The notes below the pieces were generated by a model. The model searched no databases, had not been told where the DNA came from, and was given only the letters and a program-made list of their open reading frames with translations. A DNA stretch of 64,000 nucleotides, taken from NCBI GenBank assembly GCA_020650975.1, contig JAIPMN010000453.1, forward strand, positions 15,925 through 79,924, given 5' to 3'. The number at the start of each line of letters is the position of its first letter. Within the stretch, counting starts at the first letter, position 1. The position numbers were made by a program, and so were the translations under genes. Positions 1-12,414 of this stretch are shown one piece after another. Source of the stretch: Apostichopus californicus. Its lineage: Eukaryota; Echinodermata; Holothuroidea; Aspidochirotida; Stichopodidae.

Positions 1-146
1 AACCTTATTCTTTCCAAAAGATTGGATGAGAGGGGCAAGTAGGTGTGTGTGTGGGGGAGGGGAGGGGGGAAAGGGGGAGGTTAGAACCAAAGGATCAGAG
101 CGAGAAGATACCTGTTGAATTATGACTCTGCTGGGACAGTAATAAA

Positions 147-465
147 GGTAACTCTAGACAAGGTAAACTGAGGGACGTGTGATGGTTGAGAGACGAAGAC
201 CAGTAAGTGTATATAAATACTTAAAGTACTATTTATTGATATTCATTCTGATCTGATAATATCTATGCCACAGACTGTTACCTCTACCTCAACTGAGAGG
301 TAACTCTAGACAAGGTAAACTGAGGGACGTGTGATGGTTGAGAGATGAAGTCCTGTAAGTGTATGGTGTATATTAATACTTAAAGTAATATTTATTGATA
401 TTCATTCTGATCTGATAATATCTATGCCACAGCCACAGACTGTTACCTCTACTTCAACTGAGAGG
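147..465. repeat. Two-copy tandem duplication, unit about 152-167 bp
   Basis: Copy 1 (147-298) and copy 2 (299-465) both begin GGTAACTCTAGACAAGG and end in CAACTGAGAG. They differ by a few substitutions and short insertions, such as an extra CCACAG and a TGGTGTA, in copy 2. The copies are non-coding. Confidence 0.9.
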
Positions 466-2110
466 AAAGTTTGTTTTGAGAAGGAAGTACTCCAGACAGG
501 TGGAGGGAAACTCCATCCTTATAAAAGCGTTCTGACTGTTGAGGCCTATAATTTCAGGTCAGTTCAAACCAATAGGATAGAACCATGGAAAGGACTAGGG
601 AACCGGAGACATTGACCTCCAAAGGAGATCAATTCCTTCTTGTTTTTTTCTTTCCATGTGCCACTTGCAAAGCAATGAAAAAGTTACTTTTAAGCTGCCA
701 TGCAAGAAGTCTGAAACAGATGCCACAGATCAGACACAAACACTGCATCTTCTACTGCCAATAAACCAATATTAACAACCTCATATTATGTCACAAAACA
801 TCTGGCACTTGTTCAAATATACAGTCCCGAGTTTGATTTCTACTGGCAAACTTGGAATTTAAGGATGTCACTTGGAATAAACATGCAAACTGTCTTCTCA
901 TGACCCCCCCCCCCAGCCATGATTAATTATGAAGAAGTAGTACACCAAAAATGAACAACATGTGTCAAGCTATGTCACAAAGAGCACACTTTGTGTAGAG
1001 GAGAACTGAACAGCAACATCACTGCTACTACTACCCCTCCCTCCCCTGCCCCCCCCACCTCCTCCTCCTCACCCTTCCCATTCTAAAAATAAAAGAACAT
1101 GTTATCCTTCTCAGAGCAATATCTTATCTATTGATACTAAGACATATCCCATACTAAATTTGGGATATCATTTTATATCCCAATTAAATATCACTACTTA
1201 GTATAATCTCTCCTACATGGAGAGAACCTTTAGGACTTCTGAACTGTAATGTGGTTTAATTTGCAATGAAATTCCTTTGTAACTCAAGCCTATGTGACAT
1301 GTTGAGTATATCACAGACTGTTAAAGTATCTTTATTTCAGAATCAGAGACTCAAATTATCTAATATATACATCTCAAAGAAATGTTCAAGACACATTCCA
1401 AATATTTGCAGAAATCCTTGATATGCTTTTTTCTCCTTTCCCTCTTCCCTGATCTATCTATTTGGTGTTTCAGAAAAAACCTTGCCAGGGACATGGTGCA
1501 CCATACTTTTAATTTAAGGAGTGTGTAACAGCTCTTCTCCTGGAAACATGACTTTAGACTAGGGCAAGCAATCAATTCTGTCAAGCTTTCTCATCCGTTA
1601 AGTGGCTGAATCAACAGATTGCAAAGATCTCTTGATATGCAAATGTCCAAAAAAAAAAAAAACCCTGCAGTCGGGATAATTCTGACTCATAAGAAATGAG
1701 ACCTTTTTTGTGCCAGTATCTTTATGCAACACATGGCTACTGTTGACACATCTCACACATACATCTGTCATCTTGTTATTTCTCCCCTAAACCAGGAAAG
1801 AGTAAACACTTCAACCAGTTTCCGCCCCCCCCCTTTTTTATAGATAGTAAGCGAATGTGCAAACATGCCAGCCGACCTAGATACAATATTTACTGGGCCA
1901 TACATAAAACCAGAAGAGTGTAAATATTGAGGCTTTCCAGGTAATATATACCATTGCAGGGGGGGGTTCTTTTTGTTCTTGTCAAGGTAAAATATGTCCT
2001 AGATTACAGGGAATAGGTAATTTACACGTTCACATTTTGGGTAGCATTTTGCAGGTTTGTGAATTGTATTTTCACATAAGGTAATTCCTTCGGTGTGCGA
2101 AAACCGTTAT

Positions 2111-2167
2111 ACCAGTACAGAGTTGACCAGTACAGAGTTGACCAGTACAGAGTTGACCAGTACAGAG
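2111..2167. repeat. 15-bp minisatellite, 3.8 units
   Basis: ACCAGTACAGAGTTG repeats from 2111, 2126, 2141 and 2156 without mismatch until the last partial unit. The lack of divergence suggests a recent expansion. Confidence 0.92.
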
Positions 2168-4134
2168 ATGTAACATAAAAATGTTACTTTTGGTTTTCCT
2201 ACTTTAGTCTAATGAAGAAACAATACCTTCATTTACATATGAATTTACAATTTATCTTCTATGTCACTAATCATGGACGTTGACAAGCAAATCCTCAACA
2301 ATAGTACATGAATATACTAAGAGCAGCTCTCTTAGCTTGGTCGTCAAAGTTTCCAAACATACCCTGCATTACTCAACACAAGACTACCAATTTTGACACA
2401 CTAAGACACCCACCCGTAGACTCCATATTACCTTTATAGAATGATTATCTCCCAAACATGTACAGTATTTGTCAACAAAATCATGTTGCTTTTGTAAAGT
2501 AGTGATAAATTATCAAATGAATATCCTTGATATTACACATTTCATAAGTATCAATATTAACATTTTATCTCAGCCACATCAGCTTAGTCATCATGTACTA
2601 AACACTTTGGTTTCATTCTAAAGATCAATGTTAAACATTGTTTTATCTCAACGGGTGGTGTATGTCGGGTTCACCCGAAACCCTACACTAGTTTGGAAAT
2701 AACGCATCTCCATGACAACAAATGAAAGAAGAGAGATCTCTCTACATTCTAACACTTTCAATGACATCATTAGAAGTCGTACATTTTGCTTTGTTTGTTT
2801 CATCTGGCAAGAGAATCAGCCAGCCCTTTGCCAAATTGAAATAACAAGAGAGCACACTGTCGCACTAATAGGTGTCTAGTAGAAACTGACACAATGAAGG
2901 AAGCATCCAAACAGACATAACAATACATCACATCAAATTTATGTGACTATGTGCTCTTTGTTGGAATAAACATTTCATAACTCGTTTTTTGGATGGGGGG
3001 GGGGGGGTTGTCTGTAACAGTGAAATGGACAGATGTTTAAGTGTGGTTAAAGGTATTTAACTGAAGGTATCAAAGTGAAGATTTGAAAACAGCATGGTAC
3101 TAAGTCTTGTTGTTGCAATCCATTTAAATTACCATAGAGAAATACTACATCAGGAAACCTCCCATATATACTGTATATAGTAACTCCTAATTGAAGCCAA
3201 ATATTTAAGTTAGACCTCAAATATGCTTCCACAGCTCTGTTAATCAAAATGGTTAGGCTTTCTCAGAAATGAGTCGATGACACCCACTACCCCTCCCCAT
3301 TCACTTGAACTCTGGTTCCATCTGTAACCAACATATATGATTAATAACTTATACCATTAAACTGCACAAACTCAGTGTTCCAAACTCCCAACGCACATAC
3401 TACTATTGTAACCACCAGCCACACAGTGCTGTAGTAATATCAGAAACTATGCAATGCTGTTGTTAACTCAACATTAGTCACATACTTTGGAAAGGTATGC
3501 AAAGGTGCCTTGGTGTCTACAGAGAAAACAGACAAGTTTACCCAGACATGACCTACATCAAAATCAGCTCTGTTAGTGGTCCTCAAGGTCATGTGACCTT
3601 ATCAGGAGATGACCTCTGACCTGGGATGTATAACCAGAACAGGATTAGCAGTCTGGAATGCCATCTGGCTGTTTCCAGTGTATGATATGGAGTTTAAAGG
3701 AGCAGAGAGAAACTGAGAACACCCAGCAGAGAGGCAAAGGTGTAGGGTTTCCTGATCAGAGGTCCAAAGCATCCAAGGGGAAGGACTCTTATCATCAAGG
3801 ACAAAACGTACAATTGAGAACCCCTCAAAATAGGACACAAAACTGATGACATGTAGAGTACTAGGATGACTAATAATTTATACACTATCCCATGTAACAG
3901 CCTATAAGATGCCAAATGCTACAGAAGACCAAAGATGTATCTTTTATGTTTTTTTCAAAGGAACCACAGTATTTTACGAGAGACTTTCATAGCATTCAAA
4001 ACTGCTGGTTCACAAAATTTGAACATTAAATTATTCTCCGAATAATTCCACATTTTCTGGAACATTTCTTCATCCAATCACCTGCTTTTTGTGATAATAC
4101 ACAAATTTAGCAAAACAGAAATATCATAAAACTT

Positions 4135-4156
4135 ACTGGTAAGCGAGGAGCGAAGT
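4135..4156. repeat. Dispersed 22-bp repeat, copy A
   Basis: GGTAAGCGAGGAGCGAAGT with its three preceding bases is identical at 4135-4156 and 6350-6371, 2.2 kb apart in the same orientation. The flanks do not align, apart from an AA/TTAA follow-on. Confidence 0.65.
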
Positions 4157-5864
4157 AAATCTTCAAAATTTCTACTAAAACTTGATGAGTATACCTACAT
4201 TGGTACGGGAATTTATCATGGCATAGTGCTTAATTTGACAGTACAAGCTCCTCTGGGCAAGGCATTTTCAGCGATGCCTCATTCCGATCACACACAGCTT
4301 TATTTATACCCTCAACTGTTTCCATTTTATACAAACACTCACAGTTTATGCCTAGTTGCATCCATTCCTGGTGTGATTTTGATGAACTGGAGTTAGAAGT
4401 TTACAGATTCAAGTATATATCATTTCCTTGGTGAAGTATTATATAGTACAACACCAGATTTGAGTCCATTATCTTCTACACTTATTCTCATACTCGTACT
4501 TCCAGGCCTAAAATAAGTCTTGTAATGCCGATCATTGTCAGCAGCAAATATTATATGTCAGCTCCCAGAAGCTGCCTGTACTGTAACAGATCTGTATCTC
4601 AATTCGCAGAAACGCTAGTTGGGACCTGTCGATATTATACCGGTAGAATGTTTTTGGCGCTGTTTCCATATTTTGCAGGTAGCGAAGCATGATAAATTCC
4701 TACCTAGAGCTTATAATCAAGGTTCAACTGCACAAAAAGTGCAAACCCAGAGGAGCAGAGAGATACAAATTCAGTCAAAAAGTCTGATCAGATTTTACCA
4801 TTATGCATGATATATTCTGTTTGCTCCTTTAAAGACAGAGGTAAATTCAACATGTTGAATCTGTTTGAATTGTTTCCACAGGATTGATCAACAAATAATG
4901 AAAGCTATCGTCAGGTTAAAGAATGAAACCTACAGCCCTTTTTATCTGCTTTTGTTATCCCTATAACTACAAGTTTAAACAATCATAACAGTGCCCCAAC
5001 CTTCCATGAATGCAAACAATAGTCTTTGAGCATATCATTTAGATTCAGGAAATAAACAATTGTTAACATATCCAGAAATAGACTAATAATGCCACCGCCC
5101 CCCCCCCCAAAAAAAAAAAAAAATTGGCAACCTTTTAAATTATTGAATAGATTGAAAGGACCATAGAGGTAATAACTACAACATAATACTTGTACTAATA
5201 CAGCATATTGTGTTGGGTCGCCATGTTTACATTAGTGTGGGGTGAGCAAGGAGTTACATTTATAATGTAAACTTGGTATGTATATATATGACTACTATTG
5301 AGATGACTATATTACAAAGAATTTCTTATGTGATCGATCGACCATCCAAACACCGCAACCTTGCTAAAAGTGACTGTCAAGTAAAATGTAGCGCAATTGA
5401 CATAAATCATTCAACAACTTTGTTCACAATTCTCTGAGCAATGTTTCATAATGCATTGCTGGTATGAAAGAATAGCTAAATTGCTTGCTGGTACAATTTG
5501 GACCAAAATGTTTTTCGGTTTCCTTGGCAGTAGGGAGTATAGTCATGCAATGATAGAAACTCTCCTGGTGGATTAAAACAAGTCTACGATTATTGTTGCT
5601 AAGAAACATATTTTGATATCATAACCTCCCCCTCCTCCTTCCTGCGTTTTAAGGATTCCTGCGCCACACTGAAAACATACATTAGTAAGAAACATACGTT
5701 GCAATAAAACAGGACTGCAATAAATAAACCAGCCATATATTTTTAACTACATTGTAAACATGTTGTAAACATGAATTTCACTTAGCTGTTGTTCTGAGTG
5801 TAACCACTTATAAGTAAAAACTGTAAAAAGAAAACTGTAAAAACTATAAAAACTTTTTTAGCCT

Positions 5865-5892
5865 CTGAAGAAGATCCTGCTAGGATCGAAAC
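5865..5892 (+). ncRNA. Hammerhead-ribozyme-like core hairpin, retroelement remnant
   Basis: The order is CTGAAGA, A, GATCC-TGCTA-GGATC (a perfect 5-bp stem) and GAAAC. This equals the conserved hammerhead core CUGANGA, stem II, GAAA. Motifs of the kind CTGAAGAAG...CGAAACGTC are known from many animal retroelements, and hammerhead ribozymes are established in Penelope-like elements and retrozymes. The cleavage triplet and stems I and III are not clear: GCCT before and AGGC after could pair. It may simply be a non-functional retroelement fossil; there is no reverse-transcriptase frame beside it. Confidence 0.4.
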
Positions 5893-5984
5893 GTCAGGCC
5901 AACTTACTTTTACACTTGAGTAAAAACTGTGTAATTAAACCTAAAATGATGGTAGTCATCTTCATAAACAACTCTAACTAAGCT

Positions 5985-6050
5985 ATTTGGATGTCAACAG
6001 CCTCTAACCCTAATTAAGCTCTATTTCGATGTCAACAGCCTCTATCTACT
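5985..6050. repeat. Two-copy tandem duplication of about 39 bp
   Basis: Both copies contain GATGTCAACAGCCTCTA (from about 5990 and 6029), each preceded by a diverged AAGCT...TATTT segment. It lies 100 bases after the hammerhead-like hairpin. Confidence 0.65.
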
Positions 6051-6349
6051 CTGCATTTTCCAGATGTTAAAACTACTTCTTAAGTAGAGTCAACCAAGAT
6101 AGAGAGAGGCCTGGGCAAAAACACCAATCAACTCCATCCACCCTTAAACTCATTCCCCTCCATATCAAGACTGTAACCATATGATCATGAATAGAAATCC
6201 GAGCACAAAAACGAACATTCTAGACACTTTGGGTGGTAGAATGCAAAGGGCATTGATCGGAGGGGTCCGATCATAGAGGGTGCACAGTGTTAAAAGTTTA
6301 CCATTTCATTTTAGGCACGGTAGAACGAGCCTGCTAAGGTTGTGAGGAG

Positions 6350-6371
6350 ACTGGTAAGCGAGGAGCGAAGT
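6350..6371. repeat. Dispersed 22-bp repeat, copy B
   Basis: Exact second copy of the 4135-4156 sequence. A GC-rich 22-mer shared exactly in AT-rich DNA is unlikely by chance, so both are probably remnants of one repeat family. Confidence 0.65.
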
Positions 6372-9300
6372 TAATATGATAAAGTTATTTCAGATGCTGA
6401 GCCAAGTGTTCCCTGAGCTTATTGAATGGAAGATGACTGCTCGTACTTGTGAATGTAAAACAACTTCACATTAAAGAGTACTATGTATATATGCAACACT
6501 ACAAGCCAATTATTCTCAAAATCGCAGGAATTGAAAAGAAAATGTGAGAATTAGGAAATGACCCAAAATGAAGCAGTTCTCCAACAGAAAGCTGTGTGCA
6601 CGCCAGGAATGTACCGTAAATCTATTGCCAAGTCTTCATGACTTGAAAATATATATCAATATTCGATATGTTTGTACCTAAATAGCCAAAACTTAGACAG
6701 CAAAGTTTCCCTGTCAGCCTAATCCTAACGAGGATAAACTGAATGTTATTCCATTGTCAACACAGAAAAATAGCACAAAAAAAATTAAAACAACTGTCTT
6801 AGACTAACAAGACACATGTATGGACAGGTGATCAAATATTTCATGAACAATAATGCTGTGACATTTTCTACATTATGGCAAGGGTTATATACCTTTACAC
6901 AATGTGCCAAATTTAGGTTTGAAAGATGCCTTCCCTTGCCTTGCCAGTATGTTGAATCATCATACATCATCCCCATTCAATAATCACATGACCATGAGCT
7001 TACACAATAATGAAGCAATCCTAGTTGTTAGTGATGTCAACAACCTCTCCCTCTCTCTCTCTCTCGCCAGCTTCATTACCCATCTCATAAGGTAAACCCA
7101 TTTTCATCATCAGTAATGTCTTCTTCTTCTTCCCTCTCTCCAGCTCTCTCATCAATACTTGTTTGCAATTGGAAATCCATTTTCCCATCAACTTCCTTTA
7201 CTATCTCTACGTACATCACAAGTAATTTATGGCTGTGGCGCAGTGAGTGTCATCTGCCATCCCCATTTTGAAGAGGAATTTTTAAAGGAGTATTATTTGA
7301 TCAGGCAGTTGTTGTAACTTGTATCATGGTAAATCATTCACTATGTGGCTTATCTGCTTGGATCACTGAAAATGCAATGGATAACATCCATACTTGCTGT
7401 GAACTATTCCTTTAAACACAATTTTTTAAGCCAGATTGAGATTTATAGAATTGGTTTTTGTCTTTCAAATTACAAGGGACATTTTTTAAGTCTTAGTTGA
7501 CCTGTCTAACGTAAAATATAGACTTCTTTAAACTGTTAATACTAGGCACATTTAAAGTTCAGAAAGTTAAATGTCAATACCACCTTCAAGTTTTGAAACA
7601 CTGGGCAATCTTCAGTCATAAGGGTTGAACTACCTACTTACTACTGTTCCAACATTTTTGGTGAATCTATTTACAGGCCAGCCTGTCCAGGGTTTGTTAT
7701 TCACAAATGTAAGACCAATTTAAACATAGACCGTGCGATAAATCACACTTCTCTCAGTCATGTAAGAGTGCCATCGCAGCACTACAGAAAAGACCAGGCC
7801 TGCAAGCTATCTTCAAGTTCTATAAACACAGTCAAAGCATTTTCAAAGCACAGGACTTCCTCTATCACAAGAAGCTTCCAGAATTGCTGACAATAAATCA
7901 AAGCAGTGCAACCTCCTTTAACTAACAAAACATCACAAGGCTGACAATGGTGCATAAACTATCATATAAGCTGACATGTCATGTGAGTTTATTACAATAC
8001 TGTAGGAGTCCAGGGAGGACAGAGGGTTGTTCACTGTTTTAGAAATGCTAAAGAGAATTGCTCAGTAGGCAAACTTCATTTAATCCCTATATTGCTGATG
8101 ATAAGTAGTCATTTCCCATGGATGATAACAACAACTTCTGCCAAAATGTAGGCAAATGCAAAACAGCCTTCCTGGGTACATTTGATAGGCTTTTATTATA
8201 ATCTAATAGGCCTTTATACGGTTGGTTAACATGTATAGGCCTACATGTTTCATTACTGGTGTAGATGGTAATATTTTTTTATCCATAAATTTACAATCGA
8301 GGAAAATAACCTCGGTATGTATATCCTAGTGAAAACTTCTTTCACTTCCCACATGTCATTTTCAAAACTTGAAATACCTTAATTTTGTGATTTACATGTT
8401 TTGTACCCAAAAGTGCAAAAAACTAAAGAAATATCCAAAATTGACTTTCTACCTTTGAAGTAAGCGAAATTATTTATGATCGTTACCATGGTTACACCTG
8501 TTACTAATCAAAAATAAACATAGGGTTTGAAATCTCAGCTGCTGCATAACCTTTTCAAAGTTGCTGTAGGGGTTTTTTTGAATTCCAAATGATAAACGTG
8601 GGTAGCTAACTAATCAGCATCTCTAAGTATGTAGGAGATTGTTTGAGCATGCCTGATCCAGTAGTGTACATGTATGTACTTGAAAATAGCTGAAAGCTTT
8701 CTAAACAATTGTCTACAAATTCTGATCCTTTCATCATTATTCTCAGACATGGGAAGGGTAAACTTTCAACGATCAAATTAATAGGGCCTATCAGAGAAGG
8801 ATAGTTCTTTGAGGATAGTCAAATGAAGATGTTTAGGGATTGAACATGGTGACCATTATCTGACTTTATAGCATCAGGATCAATATTAATGACCTTGACT
8901 ACTTAATCCGTGATACAGCGAAAACAGGATATGATGTAGAGGGTACAAGGCCGCACTAAAATAAGCACTTCCTACCATCAGTTAAAAGATTACAAAATAT
9001 TTTTTTCCCAAAATGACCTCTTCCTTGATTGAAGTTTCTATGAGGAATAACTCAGCGAGTTAACGAAACATTATAACAGCAGAAAGCATGACAGATTTGC
9101 GATCCCTTGCCATCGAATTTGCTCAAAATTCCACTTTATCTTTCTATTGTAGTAAAGCAAGCGAGATAAGTTTGTCCAAGAATTAATTGAGAACCAGAAA
9201 AAATCAGAGGTTTCCAGCTTATATTTGTAGCACTCACTTGTAGGGCCATCCAGCCACATGGATTTTACAATATGACAGAATTTTAATTTCCTTTTATGCC

Positions 9301-9592
9301 ATTTGAAAAAAAATAAAAAATCTTTCACTAATATTATCAACATAAAATATGATAAACACTTTATATCAACTTATGGGAAAATAAGGTTTAGGGTCTAAAT
9401 ATCTTTCAAATGTAATTTAGAAAACTGATTTAAAGACATCAAGGGTGCCCTTATTTATATACTGGTCCTGACTACAAGGTTTCCTTAAAACCCTTCATGA
9501 CACCCCTTTTTAAAGTACAAATTCTTTCAACTTTTAACAATTACCACTCCTTGCCTTGTCCCCATTGTGATGATTGAGACAGACCTTGCGGG

Positions 9593-9712
9593 ACTATTCA
9601 CTGCTATAGGAACAGTTAAATACACCTGTAGATATATACCCTTATAGCTACACTATTCACTGCTATAGGAACAGTTAAATACACCTGTAGATATATACCC
9701 TTATAGCTACAC
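9593..9712. repeat. Perfect 59-bp tandem duplication
   Basis: Copies at 9593-9651 and 9652-9710 are identical over their length, running ACTATTCACTGC to TATAGCTAC, with AC carried into 9712. No divergence is seen, so the event is recent, or an assembly artefact. Confidence 0.95.
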
Positions 9713-11307
9713 CACTTCACTTGAATACGTAATTGGGCAGAGCGCCTGCAACTCTGCAAACAATAGCCATTGTGTTCCAGTAACAATAGCCTGAATCATG
9801 CAAACTCAATGCCTTGTCAATGAGAAAACCCCATTTATATCTGTGTGCAAGTAAAATGTCTGTCTGCCCTTGTGGGAAAACTTTACAGTGCAGCAGACAA
9901 CACACAGTTAACTCATGTTAACATCACGGCATTTAACACTGTAGGTTGATGTCACTTGCGTTATCAAGTCATTCACTCAGCCAAAGCTAATTTACTGCCA
10001 ATGGAATCCCCATTGATTTTCCAAACAGTGAATTACCGAGCAACCCTTTACAGGGCCCCCCATCATCAACATGGACAAGGAGAAGGTATTTAAAAATAAA
10101 AAAAGAAGGTAAAAGGAAAAGTAAAAAAAACCTCTGCTCAATGACTATGGATCAATAATGGCAGCATTAGCCCTGAAGGTATGCTGGGAATTTCCCTTTC
10201 AGTACAAATCTTTCTTGGAAGGTTTAATTTAAAACAAATCATCTTCAGGATACACTGGGCCCCCAAACATACACACACACACAATCACACACACATACAT
10301 ACTTGCCACATCAAGCACAGCATATTGATCTTTCAATAATTAATGAGTCAGGAAGGTTTGTAGTCACATGATCACCCTCCTTATGTAGACAGAGGAGCTG
10401 TGAAGTGGATACATAGTGAGACTGTAGTCAATGTTGCTTGTATTCTAGTATTGATCCATGTAACCCACTGGGTACTATTCACCCTTCTGAATTTTGGAAA
10501 TCTAGAGTAATTATTATGATTATGTAATTGCAAAGGCACTTCAGAGAGTCCTGCAATCATGTCCCAATCATTGCAGGTCGGAGGGGAGTGGGAGGAGGGA
10601 GGAACTATAACTGTCAAAAACAAATTATCCATCATGTGTAAAATTTAGACATTTTTGAAAGGTGAGCAAATATGAAATACTGGCACAAAACTCGATACAT
10701 CTCCCTGTACGTTACTCTCTTCCCAGAAAACTTCCACTTTGGGCAATTTCCCCAATAAAGTAAAAGCAAAAAGCAAAAGAAATCCAATTGAGCACACTGT
10801 CAACACCTTAAACAGCCGATGACTAAATCCAGGCAACCTGCAAGCCTGCATTGAGCATTTTAATGAAAGTGTTCGATGAATAATTCAGCACAGAAAGTTA
10901 CACAAGCAAGCAATACCACCACTTAATTCTACTAAAACCTGCCCACTCTGATCAAGGGACAAACAGCATCAATTACTTCTAACAAGCTCTCCGCCATAAT
11001 CTCGCTGGATACATGAGAAGCTCCACATAAGACGTTTTCAGCTTAATTATTCAAATGACGATAATAGGAAGTATGGGAGGCCATAGTGTAAGGTACAAAA
11101 TCAAGACATGTTGCAATAAGACCTGACAAATTTATGTCTGTGGACACTCAAATGGACATAACTTAGGAGAAGTCTTTGGAAGTCACACGTAAAAACAATT
11201 CTGGGATTTTTTAGTATGTACGTTGATCTTAGAGAGCACATAGATACTGAGATCCATGAGGGTAATACATCAGTAGAATAAGTGAATAAACAATGTACCA
11301 TTTTAAA

Positions 11308-11463
11308 CCTCCTTACCCACTGATCCCCTCCATCCCTGTACCCACTGATCCCCTGTACCCACTGATCCCTCCATCCTTGTACCCACCGATACCCTCCACC
11401 CCTGTACTGACTCATCCCCTCCACCCCTGTACCCACTCATCCCATCCACCCCTGTACCCACAA
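11308..11463. repeat. Degenerate C-rich minisatellite, units of about 16-25 bp
   Basis: TGTACCCACTGATCCC and variants recur about seven times, mixed with CTCCATCC or CTCCACCCC. Read on the plus strand it gives a Pro-rich open frame, but the stop-free reading is a by-product of the repeat. Confidence 0.8.
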
Positions 11464-12300
11464 GGAAGACATTATCACGAAGATCCCAACAACAATCTCA
11501 CCGACAACAGACCAACTTCAAAAGCAATTTTTTTGCAATTGGTCCATAATATTACACAACCTTTTGACTCCAAATAAAATTGCAGTTGGTTAAACTTTGT
11601 AGTATGTGTAGGTCTGTGACACTTCCTATGCTACCTTGTGTAGTTAAAATTAACCATCAATACCAAACAGATGTGTATTCAATAAAGTACTGGCATAGCA
11701 GCTGTCAGGTGACTCAGGTCAAAGGTTATATTCTCCAGCTGACTATGCTTCTATCTATCCCTGTCAAGTCATTCTCTCCGACTTGTTTGTTTGTGAATTA
11801 TAATGTTCACTACCAGCCATATCAGTGTACATTAGTATGGCAGTCAAAGCTGTGTACTTTGGGGAATAAGGCTGTAGCAGGCTGATCTATTGTCTTCTGT
11901 TTCACATCAAAAAGCTTCACAACAAAAATAAATAAATAAAAAGATATGTACCTTGTTCCTCCAGAGACCCCAGTGATTTTAAGAGTTAAAGGTGTAAAAA
12001 GGTATAAATTAAGATGAAATTGTCAAGAGCACGAACATCAGGACCAAATGAACAAAGAGAGAGTCTGGCTTCTGTCTAAGTCTCTTTCGGCACATTTCTA
12101 TGTTATATTTTGACTGTCGTCCTAGCATATAGATATAGCTGACCTTCATCCAATCACCAAATACCTTACATTGAAATAGCACACCTACAACATTACACAT
12201 ATAGTTCAATGGTATTCCTGATACAAGACAATCTAAAGCATCTCCTTCATAAGCTTGTACTCCCCTTTGTTTTGCCCTTTGCTACTTAATGGTAACATCC

Positions 12301-12414
12301 CATAACAATTAATATCATTAGCATGACTTGTTAATATTCATAACAATGAATATCATTAGCATGACTTGTTAATATTCATGATAATCAATGTCATTTGCAT
12401 GACTAGTCAATATA
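12301..12414. repeat. Three-copy 38-bp tandem repeat
   Basis: Units start at 12301, 12339 and 12377. The first two are nearly identical (CATTAGCATGACTTGTTAAT); the third is diverged. A graded divergence suggests a stepwise duplication. Confidence 0.88.

Larger units (their letters stand above)
466..9592. other. Non-coding stretch without recognised genes
   Basis: Open frames here are short and none shows a known protein motif. Visible structure is limited to the listed repeats, a hairpin at 5865-5892, C/G homopolymers (about 904-914, 1825-1833, 2995-3007, 5098-5108 followed by an A-run) and a 7-bp perfect hairpin (6255-6272). Probably intronic or intergenic. Confidence 0.6.

Noticed and set aside
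10381-10851. Minus-strand frame with a hydrophobic segment resembling a signal anchor
   Set aside because: It is interrupted by a stop, has no supporting splice pattern and matches no family I know.
11101-11577. Pro-rich (plus) and Gly/Trp-rich (minus) frames
   Set aside because: Both are translations of the C-rich minisatellite at 11308-11463.
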